Below, piece by piece: positions 47,953-57,151 of a stretch of 64,000 nt of DNA. Origin of the DNA: Mycobacterium sp. DL (GTDB lineage: Bacteria > Actinomycetota > Actinomycetes > Mycobacteriales > Mycobacteriaceae); assembly GCF_039729195.1 (NCBI RefSeq), contig NZ_CP155796.1:5084001-5148000 (forward strand). Direction: 5' to 3'. The position numbers were made by a program, and so were the translations under genes. Under the pieces are notes generated by a model. The model did not search any database. It was not told where the DNA came from and saw only the letters and a list, made by a program, of their open reading frames with translations. Each line of letters begins with the position of its first letter. Within the stretch, counting starts at the first letter, position 1.

Positions 47953-48975
47953 ATGACCACCACCGCAGACACCGGCACCAGCAACCTGGTCGCCGTCGAA
48001 CCGGGCGCGGCCATCCGCGAACACACGCCACCGGGATCGGTGATCCAGTACAGCGACTACGAACTCGACACGTCCAGCCCGTTCGCGGGTGGCGTGGCGT
48101 GGATCGAGGGCGAGTTCATTCCCGCGGAGGACGCCAGGATCTCGATCTTCGACACCGGTTTCGGGCACTCCGATGTGACCTACACCGTCGCGCATGTGTG
48201 GCACGGCAACATCTTCCGACTTGACGACCATATCGACCGGCTGCTCGACGGCGCCCGCAAGCTTCGTCTCGATGCCGGGATGAGCAAGGACGAACTCGCC
48301 GAGATCACCAAGAAGTGTGTCTCGATGTCGCAGTTGCGTGAGTCGTTCGTCAACCTGACGGTCACCCGGGGGTACGGAAAGAAGAAGGGGGAGAAGGATT
48401 TGTCGAAGCTCACCCATCAGGTGTACATCTACGCCATCCCCTATCTGTGGGCCTTCCCGCCGGACGAGCAGATCTTCGGCACCACCGCGATCGTGCCGCG
48501 CCACGTTCGGCGTGCCGGCCGCAACACGGTGGATCCGACGATCAAGAACTACCAGTGGGGTGATTTGACGGCCGCCAGCTTCGAGGCCAAGGACCGAGGC
48601 GCGCGCACCGCGATCCTTCTGGACTCCGACAACTGCGTCGCCGAGGGCCCCGGCTTCAACGTCTGTGTCGTCAAGGACGGCAAGCTGGCCTCGCCCTCTC
48701 GCAATGCCCTGCCCGGAATCACCCGCAAGACCGTGTTCGAGATCGCCGAGACGATGGGTATCGATGCCACGCTGCGTGACGTCTCCAGCCGTGAACTCTA
48801 CGACGCTGACGAGCTGATGGCCGTGACCACCGCGGGTGGTGTCACTCCGATCAACACCCTCGACGGTGAACCGATCGGGAACGGCGAGCCGGGGCCGATG
48901 ACCGTTGCCATCCGGGACCGGTTCTGGGCGTTGATGGACGAGCCCTCGCCGCTGATCGAGCCCATCCGGTACTGA
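47953..48975 (+). CDS. Fold-type IV PLP aminotransferase, (R)-selective amine-transaminase-like
   Basis: A 340-residue class IV aminotransferase. [20 protein letters not shown] and [20 protein letters not shown] are the hallmark of the (R)-selective amine transaminase clade rather than of branched-chain or D-amino-acid enzymes. The PLP Lys is Lys198 in [10 protein letters not shown]. From memory it closely resembles the characterised M. vanbaalenii enzyme. It moves amino groups between (R)-amines or D-type substrates and keto acids; the natural substrate is unknown. It follows the permease by 30 bases in one operon. Confidence 0.88.
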   Translation: MTTTADTGTSNLVAVEPGAAIREHTPPGSVIQYSDYELDTSSPFAGGVAWIEGEFIPAEDARISIFDTGFGHSDVTYTVAHVWHGNIFRLDDHIDRLLDGARKLRLDAGMSKDELAEITKKCVSMSQLRESFVNLTVTRGYGKKKGEKDLSKLTHQVYIYAIPYLWAFPPDEQIFGTTAIVPRHVRRAGRNTVDPTIKNYQWGDLTAASFEAKDRGARTAILLDSDNCVAEGPGFNVCVVKDGKLASPSRNALPGITRKTVFEIAETMGIDATLRDVSSRELYDADELMAVTTAGGVTPINTLDGEPIGNGEPGPMTVAIRDRFWALMDEPSPLIEPIRY

Positions 48976-49016
48976 CGCGGTCCCCGGGGGGTGATCACCG
49001 ACTAACGTGATGACCC

Positions 49017-50081
49017 GTGTTGGATCTACGACGCGACCCTGTTGCGCTCACCGCGGCGCTGGTGGACATCCCCAGCGAATCGCGTCACGAGACGCGCATC
49101 GCCGACGAGATCGAGGCGGCGCTGCGCGAGCAGACCACCGGTTTCGAGGTGGTGCGCAACGGTGACGCGGTGCTCGCCCGCACCAACCTGGGCAGAGCGT
49201 CGCGGGTGCTGCTCGCAGGCCACACCGACACGGTGCCCGCCGCCGACAACCTGCCCAGCCGGCTCGTCGACGGTGTGCTGCACGGCTGCGGAGCCTCGGA
49301 TATGAAGTCGGGGGACGCGGTGTTCCTGCATCTGGCCGCCACCGTCGCCGACCCCGCCCACGACATCACGCTGGTGATGTACGACTGCGAGGAGATCGAG
49401 GCATCGGCCAACGGGCTCGGCCGCATCGAGCGGGAGATGCCCGAGTGGCTCGATGCCGACGTCGCGATCCTCGGGGAGCCGTCGGGCGGCTTCATCGAGG
49501 CCGGGTGCCAGGGCACCCTGCGGGTGGTGCTCAGCGCCGCGGGAACACGCGCTCACTCGGCGCGATCCTGGTTGGGAGACAACGCCATCCACAAGCTGGG
49601 TGAGGTGCTCGCCAGGCTCGCGGAGTACCGGCCGCGCAGTGTGGACATCGATGGGTGCGAGTACCGCGAGGGACTTTCGGCGGTACGCATCGACGGTGGG
49701 ATCGCCGGAAACGTCATCCCGGACGCAGCGACGCTGACGGTCAACTTCCGGTTCGCGCCGGATCGCACCGTGGAACAGGCCTACACGCACGTGCGCGAGG
49801 TCTTCGACGGACTCGATGTCGGTATGGAGCTCACGGACTCGGCGGCCGGTGCACTACCCGGGCTCGCCCGACCGGCCGCGGCCGCCCTGGTCGAGGCTGC
49901 GGGTGGGCAGGTCCGCGCGAAGTACGGCTGGACCGATGTCGCCCGGTTCGCGGCGTTGGGCATTCCCGCCGTCAACTACGGCCCCGGTGACCCCAACCTC
50001 GCGCACCGCGCCGACGAGCGGGTCGACGCGGAGCAGATCACCGCGACCACCGACACGTTGCGCCGCTACTTAATCGGTTGA
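49017..50081 (+). CDS. dapE: Succinyl-diaminopimelate desuccinylase DapE
   Basis: A 354-residue di-zinc M20 peptidase-family enzyme. Metal ligands are visible: His69 in AGHTDT, Asp95 in GASDMKSGD, the Glu125-Glu126 pair in DCEEIEA, a Glu in LGEPSGG, and a late His in PNLAHRADE. It hydrolyses N-succinyl-LL-DAP to LL-DAP in the DAP/lysine route. The start is GTG. The 3' end abuts the promoter of the ABC-F leader region. Confidence 0.94.
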   Translation: MLDLRRDPVALTAALVDIPSESRHETRIADEIEAALREQTTGFEVVRNGDAVLARTNLGRASRVLLAGHTDTVPAADNLPSRLVDGVLHGCGASDMKSGDAVFLHLAATVADPAHDITLVMYDCEEIEASANGLGRIEREMPEWLDADVAILGEPSGGFIEAGCQGTLRVVLSAAGTRAHSARSWLGDNAIHKLGEVLARLAEYRPRSVDIDGCEYREGLSAVRIDGGIAGNVIPDAATLTVNFRFAPDRTVEQAYTHVREVFDGLDVGMELTDSAAGALPGLARPAAAALVEAAGGQVRAKYGWTDVARFAALGIPAVNYGPGDPNLAHRADERVDAEQITATTDTLRRYLIG

Positions 50082-50090
50082 CGTCGCCGC

Positions 50091-50103
50091 TAGCCTGGAA
50101 ACC
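50091..50103 (+). promoter_or_regulatory. Leaderless -10 element of the ABC-F leader transcript
   Basis: TAGCCT at 50091-50096 ends seven bases before the ATG of the short upstream ORF at 50104. Transcription would therefore begin at or next to that ATG, giving a leaderless leader peptide. Confidence 0.5.
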
Positions 50104-50133
50104 ATGCTGGGAGCAGACGACATCTCCGGATAG
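50104..50133 (+). CDS. Nine-residue leader peptide MLGADDISG upstream of the ABC-F gene
   Basis: ATG 50104 to TAG 50131. No ribosome site is needed if the transcript is leaderless. Its last three codons form the left arm of an exact 8-base hairpin, and its stop codon occupies the loop. A ribosome paused in the peptide would open this hairpin. Interpreted as the sensor of a ribosome-mediated attenuator. Confidence 0.55.
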   Translation: MLGADDISG

Positions 50134-50197
50134 CTCCGGAGACCTCACCGTCCACCTCTGATCTTCGGGCGTTCTGCTGCCCGCTTCTCGAGAGATC
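50123..50197 (+). promoter_or_regulatory. Two-hairpin attenuator in front of the ABC-F gene
   Basis: Hairpin 1: TCTCCGGA (50123-50130), loop TAGC, TCCGGAGA (50135-50142). Hairpin 2: outer stem GATCT/AGATC (50160-50164 with 50193-50197) and inner stem CGGGC/GCCCG (50166-50170 with 50179-50183). The right side of hairpin 2 overlaps the GAGAGA ribosome site (50190-50195) for ATG 50202. Antibiotic-responsive attenuation of this type is known for several ABC-F genes. Confidence 0.55.
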
Positions 50198-50201
50198 CCG
50201 C

Positions 50202-51812
50202 ATGTCTTCCTCCGTGACTTTTTCCGGTGTGTCCTTTTCCTGGCCCGACGACACGCCGCTGTTCACCGACCTGTCGTTCACGGTCGGACCCGGCCGAACC
50301 GGGCTGGTCGCCCCCAACGGTTCAGGCAAGAGCGCGCTGCTGCGCTTGATCTCCGGTGACCTGCGGCCCACCTCCGGGTCGGTGACCGTCGACGGCGCGA
50401 TCGGTTACCTGCCCCAGACGCTGCCGCTGCTCGACGACCGCACCGTCGCCGGACTGCTCGGGGTCGCGGCCACGATCGAGGCGCTGGAGGCGTTGGCCGC
50501 GGGCGATTCCGGCGAGTCCGTGTTCGCCGCCATCGGCGAGGACTGGGACATCGAGGAACGCGCCCGCGCTCAACTCGATCGTCTCGGACTCGGGCACGTC
50601 GCGCTCGACCGGTCGCTGCGCACGCTGTCGGGGGGCGAGGTGGTCACCCTCGGGGTGGCCCGGGAACTGTTGCGGCGCCCCGATGTGCTGCTGCTCGACG
50701 AGCCGACCAACAACCTCGACTCCGATGCCCGGGCGCGGCTCTACGGCGCGCTCGACGACTTCACCGGTTGCCTGCTGCTGGTCAGCCACGATCGGGTGCT
50801 GCTGGACCGAATGGACCGGATCGCCGAGCTGTACCGCGGCGAGATCGTCTTCTATGGGGGCGATTTCACCGCCTACCAGGCCGCGGTGGAGCAGACCCGG
50901 CAGGCAGCCGAGACTGCGGTGCGCAGCGCCGAGCAACACCTCAAACGCGAGAAACGCCAGCGGCAACAGTCCAGGGAGCGGACGGCCCGACGGGCGGGCA
51001 CCGCCAAGCGCACCCTCAAGGATGCCGGGCTGCCGAAGATCGTGGCCGGCGCGATGAAGCGACGAGCCCAGGAAACCGCAGGACGTACCGACGACGTCCA
51101 CGCCAAGCGGATCGACGGCGCGAAGGCCCGACTCGAGGGGGCTGAGCAGATGCTTCGCGACGATGCCGTCCTTGTTCTCGACGTGCCCGACAGTGCGACA
51201 CCTGCAGGCCGAACGGTGTTGGAGGTCAACGGGTTATGCGTCCGGCGAGGCGGCCGGGCGGTGGTGCGGGAGGCGAACCTCGCGGTCCGCGGCCCGGAAC
51301 GGATCGCACTGACCGGAGCCAACGGAGCAGGCAAGACGACGCTGCTGCGGACCCTGCTGGGGGAGATCGCCCCCGACGAGGGCACGGTCCACGTGGCCGA
51401 CGGGCGGGTGGCGTACCTGTCGCAACGCCTCGATCTTCTCGACGACGACAGGACGCTCGCCGAGAATCTCGCGGACTTCGCACCGAGCCTGTCCGCGACG
51501 CGGCGCAGACACCTGTTGGCGCAGTTCCTGTTCGGTGATGACGACGTCGACAGGGTCGTGTCGGCCCTCTCCGGAGGTGAACGGCTCCGCGCAACCCTGG
51601 CATGTGTGCTCTTCGCCGAACCGGCGCCACACCTGCTGCTGCTCGACGAGCCGACCAACAACCTCGACCTCGGCAGCGTCTCCCAGTTGGAGAACGCGCT
51701 GGCCTCCTACCGGGGAGCGTTCGTCGTGGTCAGCCACGACAACTCGTTCCTGGACGCGATCGGCGTGGAACGTGTGCTGAACCTCGTGGACGGCAGGCTG
51801 GTGGAGGGCTAG
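50202..51812 (+). CDS. ABC-F family ATPase (antibiotic-resistance type)
   Basis: A 536-residue protein with two ABC ATPase domains and no membrane segment. Domain 1 has Walker A APNGSGKSALL, signature LSGGE, Walker B LLLDEPTNNLD and SHDRVLLDRM. Domain 2 has GANGAGKTTLL, LSGGER and LLLDEPTNNLD. The linker (~residues 235-320) is long, basic and helical (KREKRQRQQSRERTARRAGT), as in ribosome-protection ABC-F proteins. It likely displaces ribosome-bound antibiotics or rescues stalled ribosomes. It ends overlapping the STAND gene by four bases. Confidence 0.88.
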   Translation: MSSSVTFSGVSFSWPDDTPLFTDLSFTVGPGRTGLVAPNGSGKSALLRLISGDLRPTSGSVTVDGAIGYLPQTLPLLDDRTVAGLLGVAATIEALEALAAGDSGESVFAAIGEDWDIEERARAQLDRLGLGHVALDRSLRTLSGGEVVTLGVARELLRRPDVLLLDEPTNNLDSDARARLYGALDDFTGCLLLVSHDRVLLDRMDRIAELYRGEIVFYGGDFTAYQAAVEQTRQAAETAVRSAEQHLKREKRQRQQSRERTARRAGTAKRTLKDAGLPKIVAGAMKRRAQETAGRTDDVHAKRIDGAKARLEGAEQMLRDDAVLVLDVPDSATPAGRTVLEVNGLCVRRGGRAVVREANLAVRGPERIALTGANGAGKTTLLRTLLGEIAPDEGTVHVADGRVAYLSQRLDLLDDDRTLAENLADFAPSLSATRRRHLLAQFLFGDDDVDRVVSALSGGERLRATLACVLFAEPAPHLLLLDEPTNNLDLGSVSQLENALASYRGAFVVVSHDNSFLDAIGVERVLNLVDGRLVEG

Positions 51813-53797
51813 TCGACGGCCGCCAGCGCGGCACGGCCGAAGTGGCAGTCGACCTGCCCGCACAGCCGGGCCAGGGTGTCGACTCCCCGCGGATCGCCGA
51901 GGCGGACCGCGTCGGCCGCCGCCCGCAGCGCCACCGCGTTCTGGGTGCCACGCTCGGCGGCCTTGACCGCGTCGCGGGCTGCGGCGGCGGCGCCGTGCGT
52001 GTCGGCTCGTGATGCCATCGTCCACGCCTTGGCCAGGATCAGCTCCGGGGCGAACAGCATCGATTTCAGTCCATGCCGGGATTCCGCGCGGCCCAATGCT
52101 TTTGCCGCCTCGACCGGTTCATCGAGCCGGCCCAGCGCCTGCGCCAGCAGCATCCACGCCAGCGGCCCCCAGGAGTATCCCGTCGGAGCGAGAGTGTGCG
52201 CGGCGCCCCGCAATAGCGTCACGGCGCCGTGCACATCGCCGGTGTTGATCAACACGTCCGCGACGAGCACTTCACCGATGGAGCGTCCCGGCTGCTGCCG
52301 CTGCGAAAAATCGGTGAGCCGTTGCGCCAACTCCAGCGCCCGCTCCGGTTGGCCCGTCATCAGCAGTGCGGTCGTCTGGCCGAATCCGCTGGTGAAACGG
52401 AGCAACCCGGGGTGCCCGGCGGAGAGCGCCTGCTCGGCGAGCGTGTCCACCTCGTCGAAGCGGCCCATCCGCGCCGAACTCAGCGCCGCCGCCGATGCCG
52501 CCCACCCGATCGCGGTGTCGTCGGCCGTCGGCGATGCGAGCACCTCGTCGGCGATCTCCCTTGCGCGGCTGAGGTTTCCGGCGTTCATCGTGAACGTCGC
52601 CGACAGGGCGTCCAGCGTCGTCAGTGCTGCGGGAGAGGACACCTTCGCGCGGGTGGCCCGCAGAAAGGCCGTCGCACGCTCCGGCTCGGACAACATCCAG
52701 AACTGGTTGGCTGCGGTTGGCAGTGTCCACGCCATCAGTTCGTCTTCGGTCAGCGTCACGGGGTCGATCTCGGCGAGCACCGCGTCGGCCTCTCGGCCGC
52801 GCCCCTGCCACGCGAGCGCATATCCGACGGTCAGGCGGGTGGCCAGATCCGGTTCCCGCGCCAGTGCGGCCTGCCCGAGACGCTCGCTGAGCTCCAGATC
52901 GCCCAACCGCAACGCCTCCGCAGCGGCGGCGCGAACAGCCGCGACCGACTCCGGGCGATCACTGCCGATCGCCAGCACCGCCAGCCGCAGCCGCCCCACG
53001 ACACCGCCACGGCCTGAGGCCGAGAGTTGTTCGACCAGCGCGCTGCGCAACCGGCGCAGGTCGGGTCCGCCCAGTGCCCCGCGGACCGCGTCGACGTACA
53101 GCGGATGAGCGGGACGCAGCGTGTTGTCCTCGGCGACGACCGCCCCGCAGTGCAACGCCTCGTCGACCGCGTCTGCCCCGGCCAGCGCCGAGGCATCGGA
53201 CAGCGGCAACGGGTCAGCGACAGCGAGGAATTCCAGGACGCGGTGCGCAGGGGCGGGCAGTGCCTCGACGAAGTCGGCCACCTGCGCCATCAGCCGACCG
53301 TCCTCGTGACCGGGCGGGTCGAGGTCGATCCGCGTCACCACTGCGTCCTGCCACAGCGCGGCGATCTCCGGGGGCACCGGATTGCGGGCCACGGTGGCGG
53401 TGACCAGCAGCCGGACCCGGCGGCCGACGGCAAGCTGGTACACGAGCGCGGCAGACAGCGGATCAAGCAGGTGCGCGTCGTCGACGATCAGTAGTCGACC
53501 GTCACCGAGGGTCTCCCGCGCGGTCTGCAACACCTCGGCGGTCTTACCGCTCTCGGGCACGTCGAGCAACGGTTCGAAGGCGGCGAACGGGATCACCGCC
53601 GCCGACGCCGTCGCTCGCACCCAGTCGACCCGCGGGAAGTCCGGGGCCAGACGCCCGGCCGCGTCCCGTGCCAGGGACGTCTTACCGACACCGGCAGAGC
53701 CGATCAGCACCGCGCCGACGCCGGTGCGCACCCCCGACTCGAGCTGGTCGAGTGCGGGTCCGCGGGGCGCGGTCACCCAGTTGACAGGCACAGGCAC
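51809..53797 (-). CDS. STAND/AAA ATPase with TPR-like repeats, no LuxR domain (Rv1204c-like)
   Basis: A 662-residue protein. The N-terminal P-loop is GSAGVGKTSLARDAAGRL near residue 35; Walker B is RLLIVDDAHLLDP. A MalT/LAL-type winged region and a long Ala/Leu-rich TPR-like superhelix follow. LAL regulators end with a LuxR helix-turn-helix; here the protein stops at FGRAALAAVD with none. It may work as a signalling scaffold or with a separate DNA-binding protein. Position before the LOG gene matches Rv1204c. Confidence 0.78.
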   Translation of the reverse strand: MPVPVNWVTAPRGPALDQLESGVRTGVGAVLIGSAGVGKTSLARDAAGRLAPDFPRVDWVRATASAAVIPFAAFEPLLDVPESGKTAEVLQTARETLGDGRLLIVDDAHLLDPLSAALVYQLAVGRRVRLLVTATVARNPVPPEIAALWQDAVVTRIDLDPPGHEDGRLMAQVADFVEALPAPAHRVLEFLAVADPLPLSDASALAGADAVDEALHCGAVVAEDNTLRPAHPLYVDAVRGALGGPDLRRLRSALVEQLSASGRGGVVGRLRLAVLAIGSDRPESVAAVRAAAAEALRLGDLELSERLGQAALAREPDLATRLTVGYALAWQGRGREADAVLAEIDPVTLTEDELMAWTLPTAANQFWMLSEPERATAFLRATRAKVSSPAALTTLDALSATFTMNAGNLSRAREIADEVLASPTADDTAIGWAASAAALSSARMGRFDEVDTLAEQALSAGHPGLLRFTSGFGQTTALLMTGQPERALELAQRLTDFSQRQQPGRSIGEVLVADVLINTGDVHGAVTLLRGAAHTLAPTGYSWGPLAWMLLAQALGRLDEPVEAAKALGRAESRHGLKSMLFAPELILAKAWTMASRADTHGAAAAARDAVKAAERGTQNAVALRAAADAVRLGDPRGVDTLARLCGQVDCHFGRAALAAVD

Positions 53798-53822
53798 CGG
53801 CCAAGCCTAGGGGGCCTATGGC

Positions 53823-53834
53823 TACCTTTGAGCC
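53823..53834 (+). promoter_or_regulatory. Leaderless -10 element for the LOG gene
   Basis: TACCTT at 53823-53828 ends six bases before GTG 53835, consistent with a leaderless transcript and with that GTG as the start. Confidence 0.45.
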
Positions 53835-54395
53835 GTGTCCCGAGAACCCGATCATGAATGGGCTGTCTGCGTCTACTGCGCCTCAGGCCCGACGCACCCC
53901 GAGCTACTCGACCTCGCCGACCGGATCGGACGCGGCATCGCCGACAGGGGGTGGACGCTGGTCTCCGGTGGCGGCAACGTCTCGGCGATGGGTGCCCTGG
54001 CGTCGGCCGCGAGGGCCGGTGGGGGACACACCGTCGGGGTGATCCCCAAGGCCCTGGTCCATCGCGAGGTCGCCGACACCGAGGCCGACGAGCTCGTCGT
54101 CACCGACACGATGCGGGAACGCAAACAGGTGATGGAGGATCGCGCCGACGCGTTCATCGCGCTGCCCGGAGGCATCGGGACCCTCGAGGAATTCTTCGAA
54201 GCCTGGACAGCAGGTTATTTGGGTATGCACTCGAAACCGATCGTGATGCTCGACCCGTTCGGGCACTACACGGGGTTGCTGGATTGGCTGCGGGGGTTGG
54301 TCGAGAGTGGTTACGTCGCCGAGGACGCGCTGGGGCGCCTCGTTGTCGTCGACGACGTCGATTCCGCTCTTGCCGCGTGCGCACCGGTCCTGTGA
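53835..54395 (+). CDS. LOG-family cytokinin riboside phosphoribohydrolase, Rv1205-like
   Basis: A 186-residue lysine-decarboxylase-like (LOG) protein with the hallmark LPGGIGTLEEFFEAWTAGYLG and the upstream MRERKQVM. LOG enzymes release the free base from cytokinin nucleotides; the M. tuberculosis homologue Rv1205 makes cytokinins and its unchecked product causes aldehyde stress. The fold also occurs in AMP/GMP nucleosidases. Confidence 0.9.
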   Translation: MSREPDHEWAVCVYCASGPTHPELLDLADRIGRGIADRGWTLVSGGGNVSAMGALASAARAGGGHTVGVIPKALVHREVADTEADELVVTDTMRERKQVMEDRADAFIALPGGIGTLEEFFEAWTAGYLGMHSKPIVMLDPFGHYTGLLDWLRGLVESGYVAEDALGRLVVVDDVDSALAACAPVL

Positions 54396-54452
54396 CGAAT
54401 ATCGCCCACGGCTAGGGTGACCGACAACCGACACAGCGGAGGAAACACATCT

Positions 54453-56255
54453 ATGAGCGAGAAGTCCGGGACCCGCAGCAGCGTCGGGTTGTTCGACATC
54501 GCGGGCCAGGTGCCCGGTCTACTGATGGATGCACCGACGATCCTGAGGGGCGTCACCACCGGATTTCTCGCCCGACCCTCGGCCAAGACCTCGATCGGCA
54601 AGGTCTTCCAGGACCGTGCCGCGCGCTACTCCGACAAACTGTTCCTGAAGTTCGAAGACCGCGAGGTCACCTACGGCGACGCCAACAAGATCGTCAACCG
54701 CTACGCCGCGGTCCTGGCCAGCAAGGGTGTCGGACACGGTGACGTCGTCGGCATCATGCTGCGCAACTCCGTGGACCCCGTGCTGCTCATGCTGGCTGCG
54801 GTGAAGTGCGGCGCGATCTCGGGGATGCTCAACTACAACCAGCGCGACGACGTGCTCAAGCACAGCCTCGGGCTGCTGTCCGCCTCCGTCGTGGTTGCCG
54901 AAACCGATTTTGTCGAACCCATCACCGAGTGCGGCGCCGGGACCGACGGACTGATGACCCTCGACGAACTCAAGCAGCTCGCGGAGACCGCGCCCACCAC
55001 GAACCCGGCGACCACCTCCGCCGTGCTGGCCAAGGACAAGGCGTTCTACATCTTCACCTCGGGCACCACCGGCATGCCCAAGGCCAGCGTGATGACCCAC
55101 TACCGGTGGTTGCGGGCACTCGCGGGCTTCGGCGGCCTGGGCATGCGGCTCACCAGCAACGACACGCTGTACTGCTGTCTGCCGCTCTACCACAACAACG
55201 CGTTGACGGTCGCGCTGTCGTCGGTGCTGAACTCCGGGGCGACCCTGGCGATCGGGAAGTCGTTCTCGGCGTCGAAGTTCTGGGACGACATCATCCGCTA
55301 CGACGCGACCGCGTTCGTCTACATCGGTGAGGTCTGCACCTACCTGCTCAACCAGCCGCCCAAGGACACCGACCGCAAGCACCGGGTCCGCGTCATCGCG
55401 GGCAACGGTTTGCGCCCGGCCATCTGGGACGACTTCACCGAGCGTTTCGGCATCCAGCGGGTCTGCGAGTTCTACGGCGCCTCCGAGGGCAACACGGCGT
55501 TCGTCAACGTTCTCAACGTCGACAAGACCACCGGTATCTGCCCGACACCGGTGGCGTTCGTCGAGTACGACGAATCCGGCGATCCGGTGCGCGACAAGGA
55601 GGGCCGGGTGCGCAAGGTCGCCAAGGGCGAGCCCGGTCTACTGCTGTCCAAGGTGAGCAACTTCCAGCCTTTCGACGGATACACCGACAAAAAAGCCACC
55701 GAGAAGAAGCTGGTGCGCGACGCCTTCAAAGAGGGCGATGTGTGGTTCAACACCGGCGACCTGATGCGCTCGCAGGGCTTCGGGCATGCGGCCTTCACCG
55801 ACCGGCTCGGCGACACGTTCCGCTGGAAGGGCGAGAACGTGGCCACCACCGAGGTCGAGGCCGCGGTCTCCACCGACTCTCAGGTCGAAGAGGCGACGGT
55901 CTTCGGCGTCGAGGTTCCCGACACCGGCGGCAAGGCGGGCATGGTGGCGATTCAGCTCAAGGACGGCCAGGAGTTCGACGGCAAGGCGCTCGCGGACGCC
56001 GCCTACAGCAAGCTGCCCGGCTATGCGGTGCCCCTCTTCGTCCGGATCGTGAAGGAACTCGCACACACGTCGACGTTCAAGAGCCAGAAGGGCGACCTTC
56101 GCAAGGAGGGCTTCGGAGGTTCCAGTGGTGAAGGCGACGACGACGATGTCACCGTCGAGGATCCGATCTACGTGCTGTCCGGCAAGGACGAGGGCTATGT
56201 GCCGTTCTACGACGAGTACCTGACCGAGGTGAAGGACGGCAAGAAGCCCAAGTAG
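54453..56255 (+). CDS. fadD6: Long-chain acyl-CoA synthetase FadD6
   Basis: A 600-residue AMP-forming ligase of the FATP/very-long-chain type. ATP motif is FTSGTTGMPKASVMTH near residue 200; CEFYGASEGNTAFVNV and GDTFRWKGENVATTEVE match the FATP signature. It activates long-chain fatty acids, with proposed transport coupling. ATG 54453 has GGAGGAAA eight bases upstream; a TAGGGT promoter element lies at about 54413. Confidence 0.92.
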   Translation: MSEKSGTRSSVGLFDIAGQVPGLLMDAPTILRGVTTGFLARPSAKTSIGKVFQDRAARYSDKLFLKFEDREVTYGDANKIVNRYAAVLASKGVGHGDVVGIMLRNSVDPVLLMLAAVKCGAISGMLNYNQRDDVLKHSLGLLSASVVVAETDFVEPITECGAGTDGLMTLDELKQLAETAPTTNPATTSAVLAKDKAFYIFTSGTTGMPKASVMTHYRWLRALAGFGGLGMRLTSNDTLYCCLPLYHNNALTVALSSVLNSGATLAIGKSFSASKFWDDIIRYDATAFVYIGEVCTYLLNQPPKDTDRKHRVRVIAGNGLRPAIWDDFTERFGIQRVCEFYGASEGNTAFVNVLNVDKTTGICPTPVAFVEYDESGDPVRDKEGRVRKVAKGEPGLLLSKVSNFQPFDGYTDKKATEKKLVRDAFKEGDVWFNTGDLMRSQGFGHAAFTDRLGDTFRWKGENVATTEVEAAVSTDSQVEEATVFGVEVPDTGGKAGMVAIQLKDGQEFDGKALADAAYSKLPGYAVPLFVRIVKELAHTSTFKSQKGDLRKEGFGGSSGEGDDDDVTVEDPIYVLSGKDEGYVPFYDEYLTEVKDGKKPK

Positions 56256-56275
56256 CAGGCCGTAGCCTTGGAAGC

Positions 56276-57151
56276 GTGCAGTCGACGTTTCTGGGGCGCC
56301 CGGTGGCGGGCGATCGCGCCCTGATCATGGCGATCGTGAACCGCACGCCGGACTCGTTCTACGACCGTGGGGCGACGTTCACCGACGAAGCGGCCAAGCA
56401 GGCGGCGCACCGGGTGGTCGGCGAGGGTGCCGACATCGTCGACGTGGGCGGCGTGAAGGCCGGACCGGGTGACGTCGTCGACGTCGCCGAGGAGGTCGCT
56501 CGGGTGGTGCCGTTCATCGAGTGGCTCCGCGACGCCTTCCCCGACCAGCTGATCAGTGTCGACACTTGGCGCGCGGAGGTGGCCAAGCAGGCCTGCGCTG
56601 CCGGCGCCGACCTGATCAACGACACGTGGGGTGGGGTGGATCCCGACCTTGCGGGAGTCGCCGCGGAGTTCGGCGCCGGGCTGGTGTGTTCGCATACCGG
56701 CGGCGCCGTGCCGCGGACCCGCCCGTTCCGGGTCAACTACGGGATCACCGAGCGCGGGGTCGTCGACGACGTCATCACCGAGGTGACCACGGCAGCGGAG
56801 CGGGCCGCGGCCCTGGGCGTGCGGCGGGACGGCATCGTGATCGATCCGACGCACGATTTCGGCAAGAACACTTACCACGGTCTTAGTTTGTTGCGCCACG
56901 TAAACGACCTTGTAAACACTGGATGGCCAGTCCTGATGGCACTCAGCAACAAGGATTTTGTCGGGGAAACTCTGGGTGTGGACCTGACAGAACGGTTGGA
57001 AGGCACCCTTGCGGCCACCGCGCTGGCCGCCGCCGATGGAGCAGCGATGTTCCGGGTGCACGAGGTCGGGCCCACACGACGCGTACTCGAAATGGTCGCG
57101 TCGATCCAGGGCGCGCGGCCGCCGACTCGCACGGTGAGGGGACTGGCATGA
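56276..57151 (+). CDS. folP2: Dihydropteroate synthase paralogue FolP2
   Basis: A 291-residue pterin-binding TIM barrel: IMAIVNRTPDSFYDRG, VDVGGVKAGPG, SVDTWRAEVAK, LINDTWGG. The usual DHPS motif DVGGESTRPG is changed to DVGGVKAGPG, losing the Ser/Thr/Arg that bind substrate. This agrees with FolP2 having no detectable DHPS activity in mycobacteria. TAGCCT at 56263-56268 lies seven bases before GTG 56276. The stop overlaps the gpgS ATG by four bases, suggesting a shared function. Confidence 0.92.
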   Translation: MQSTFLGRPVAGDRALIMAIVNRTPDSFYDRGATFTDEAAKQAAHRVVGEGADIVDVGGVKAGPGDVVDVAEEVARVVPFIEWLRDAFPDQLISVDTWRAEVAKQACAAGADLINDTWGGVDPDLAGVAAEFGAGLVCSHTGGAVPRTRPFRVNYGITERGVVDDVITEVTTAAERAAALGVRRDGIVIDPTHDFGKNTYHGLSLLRHVNDLVNTGWPVLMALSNKDFVGETLGVDLTERLEGTLAATALAAADGAAMFRVHEVGPTRRVLEMVASIQGARPPTRTVRGLA

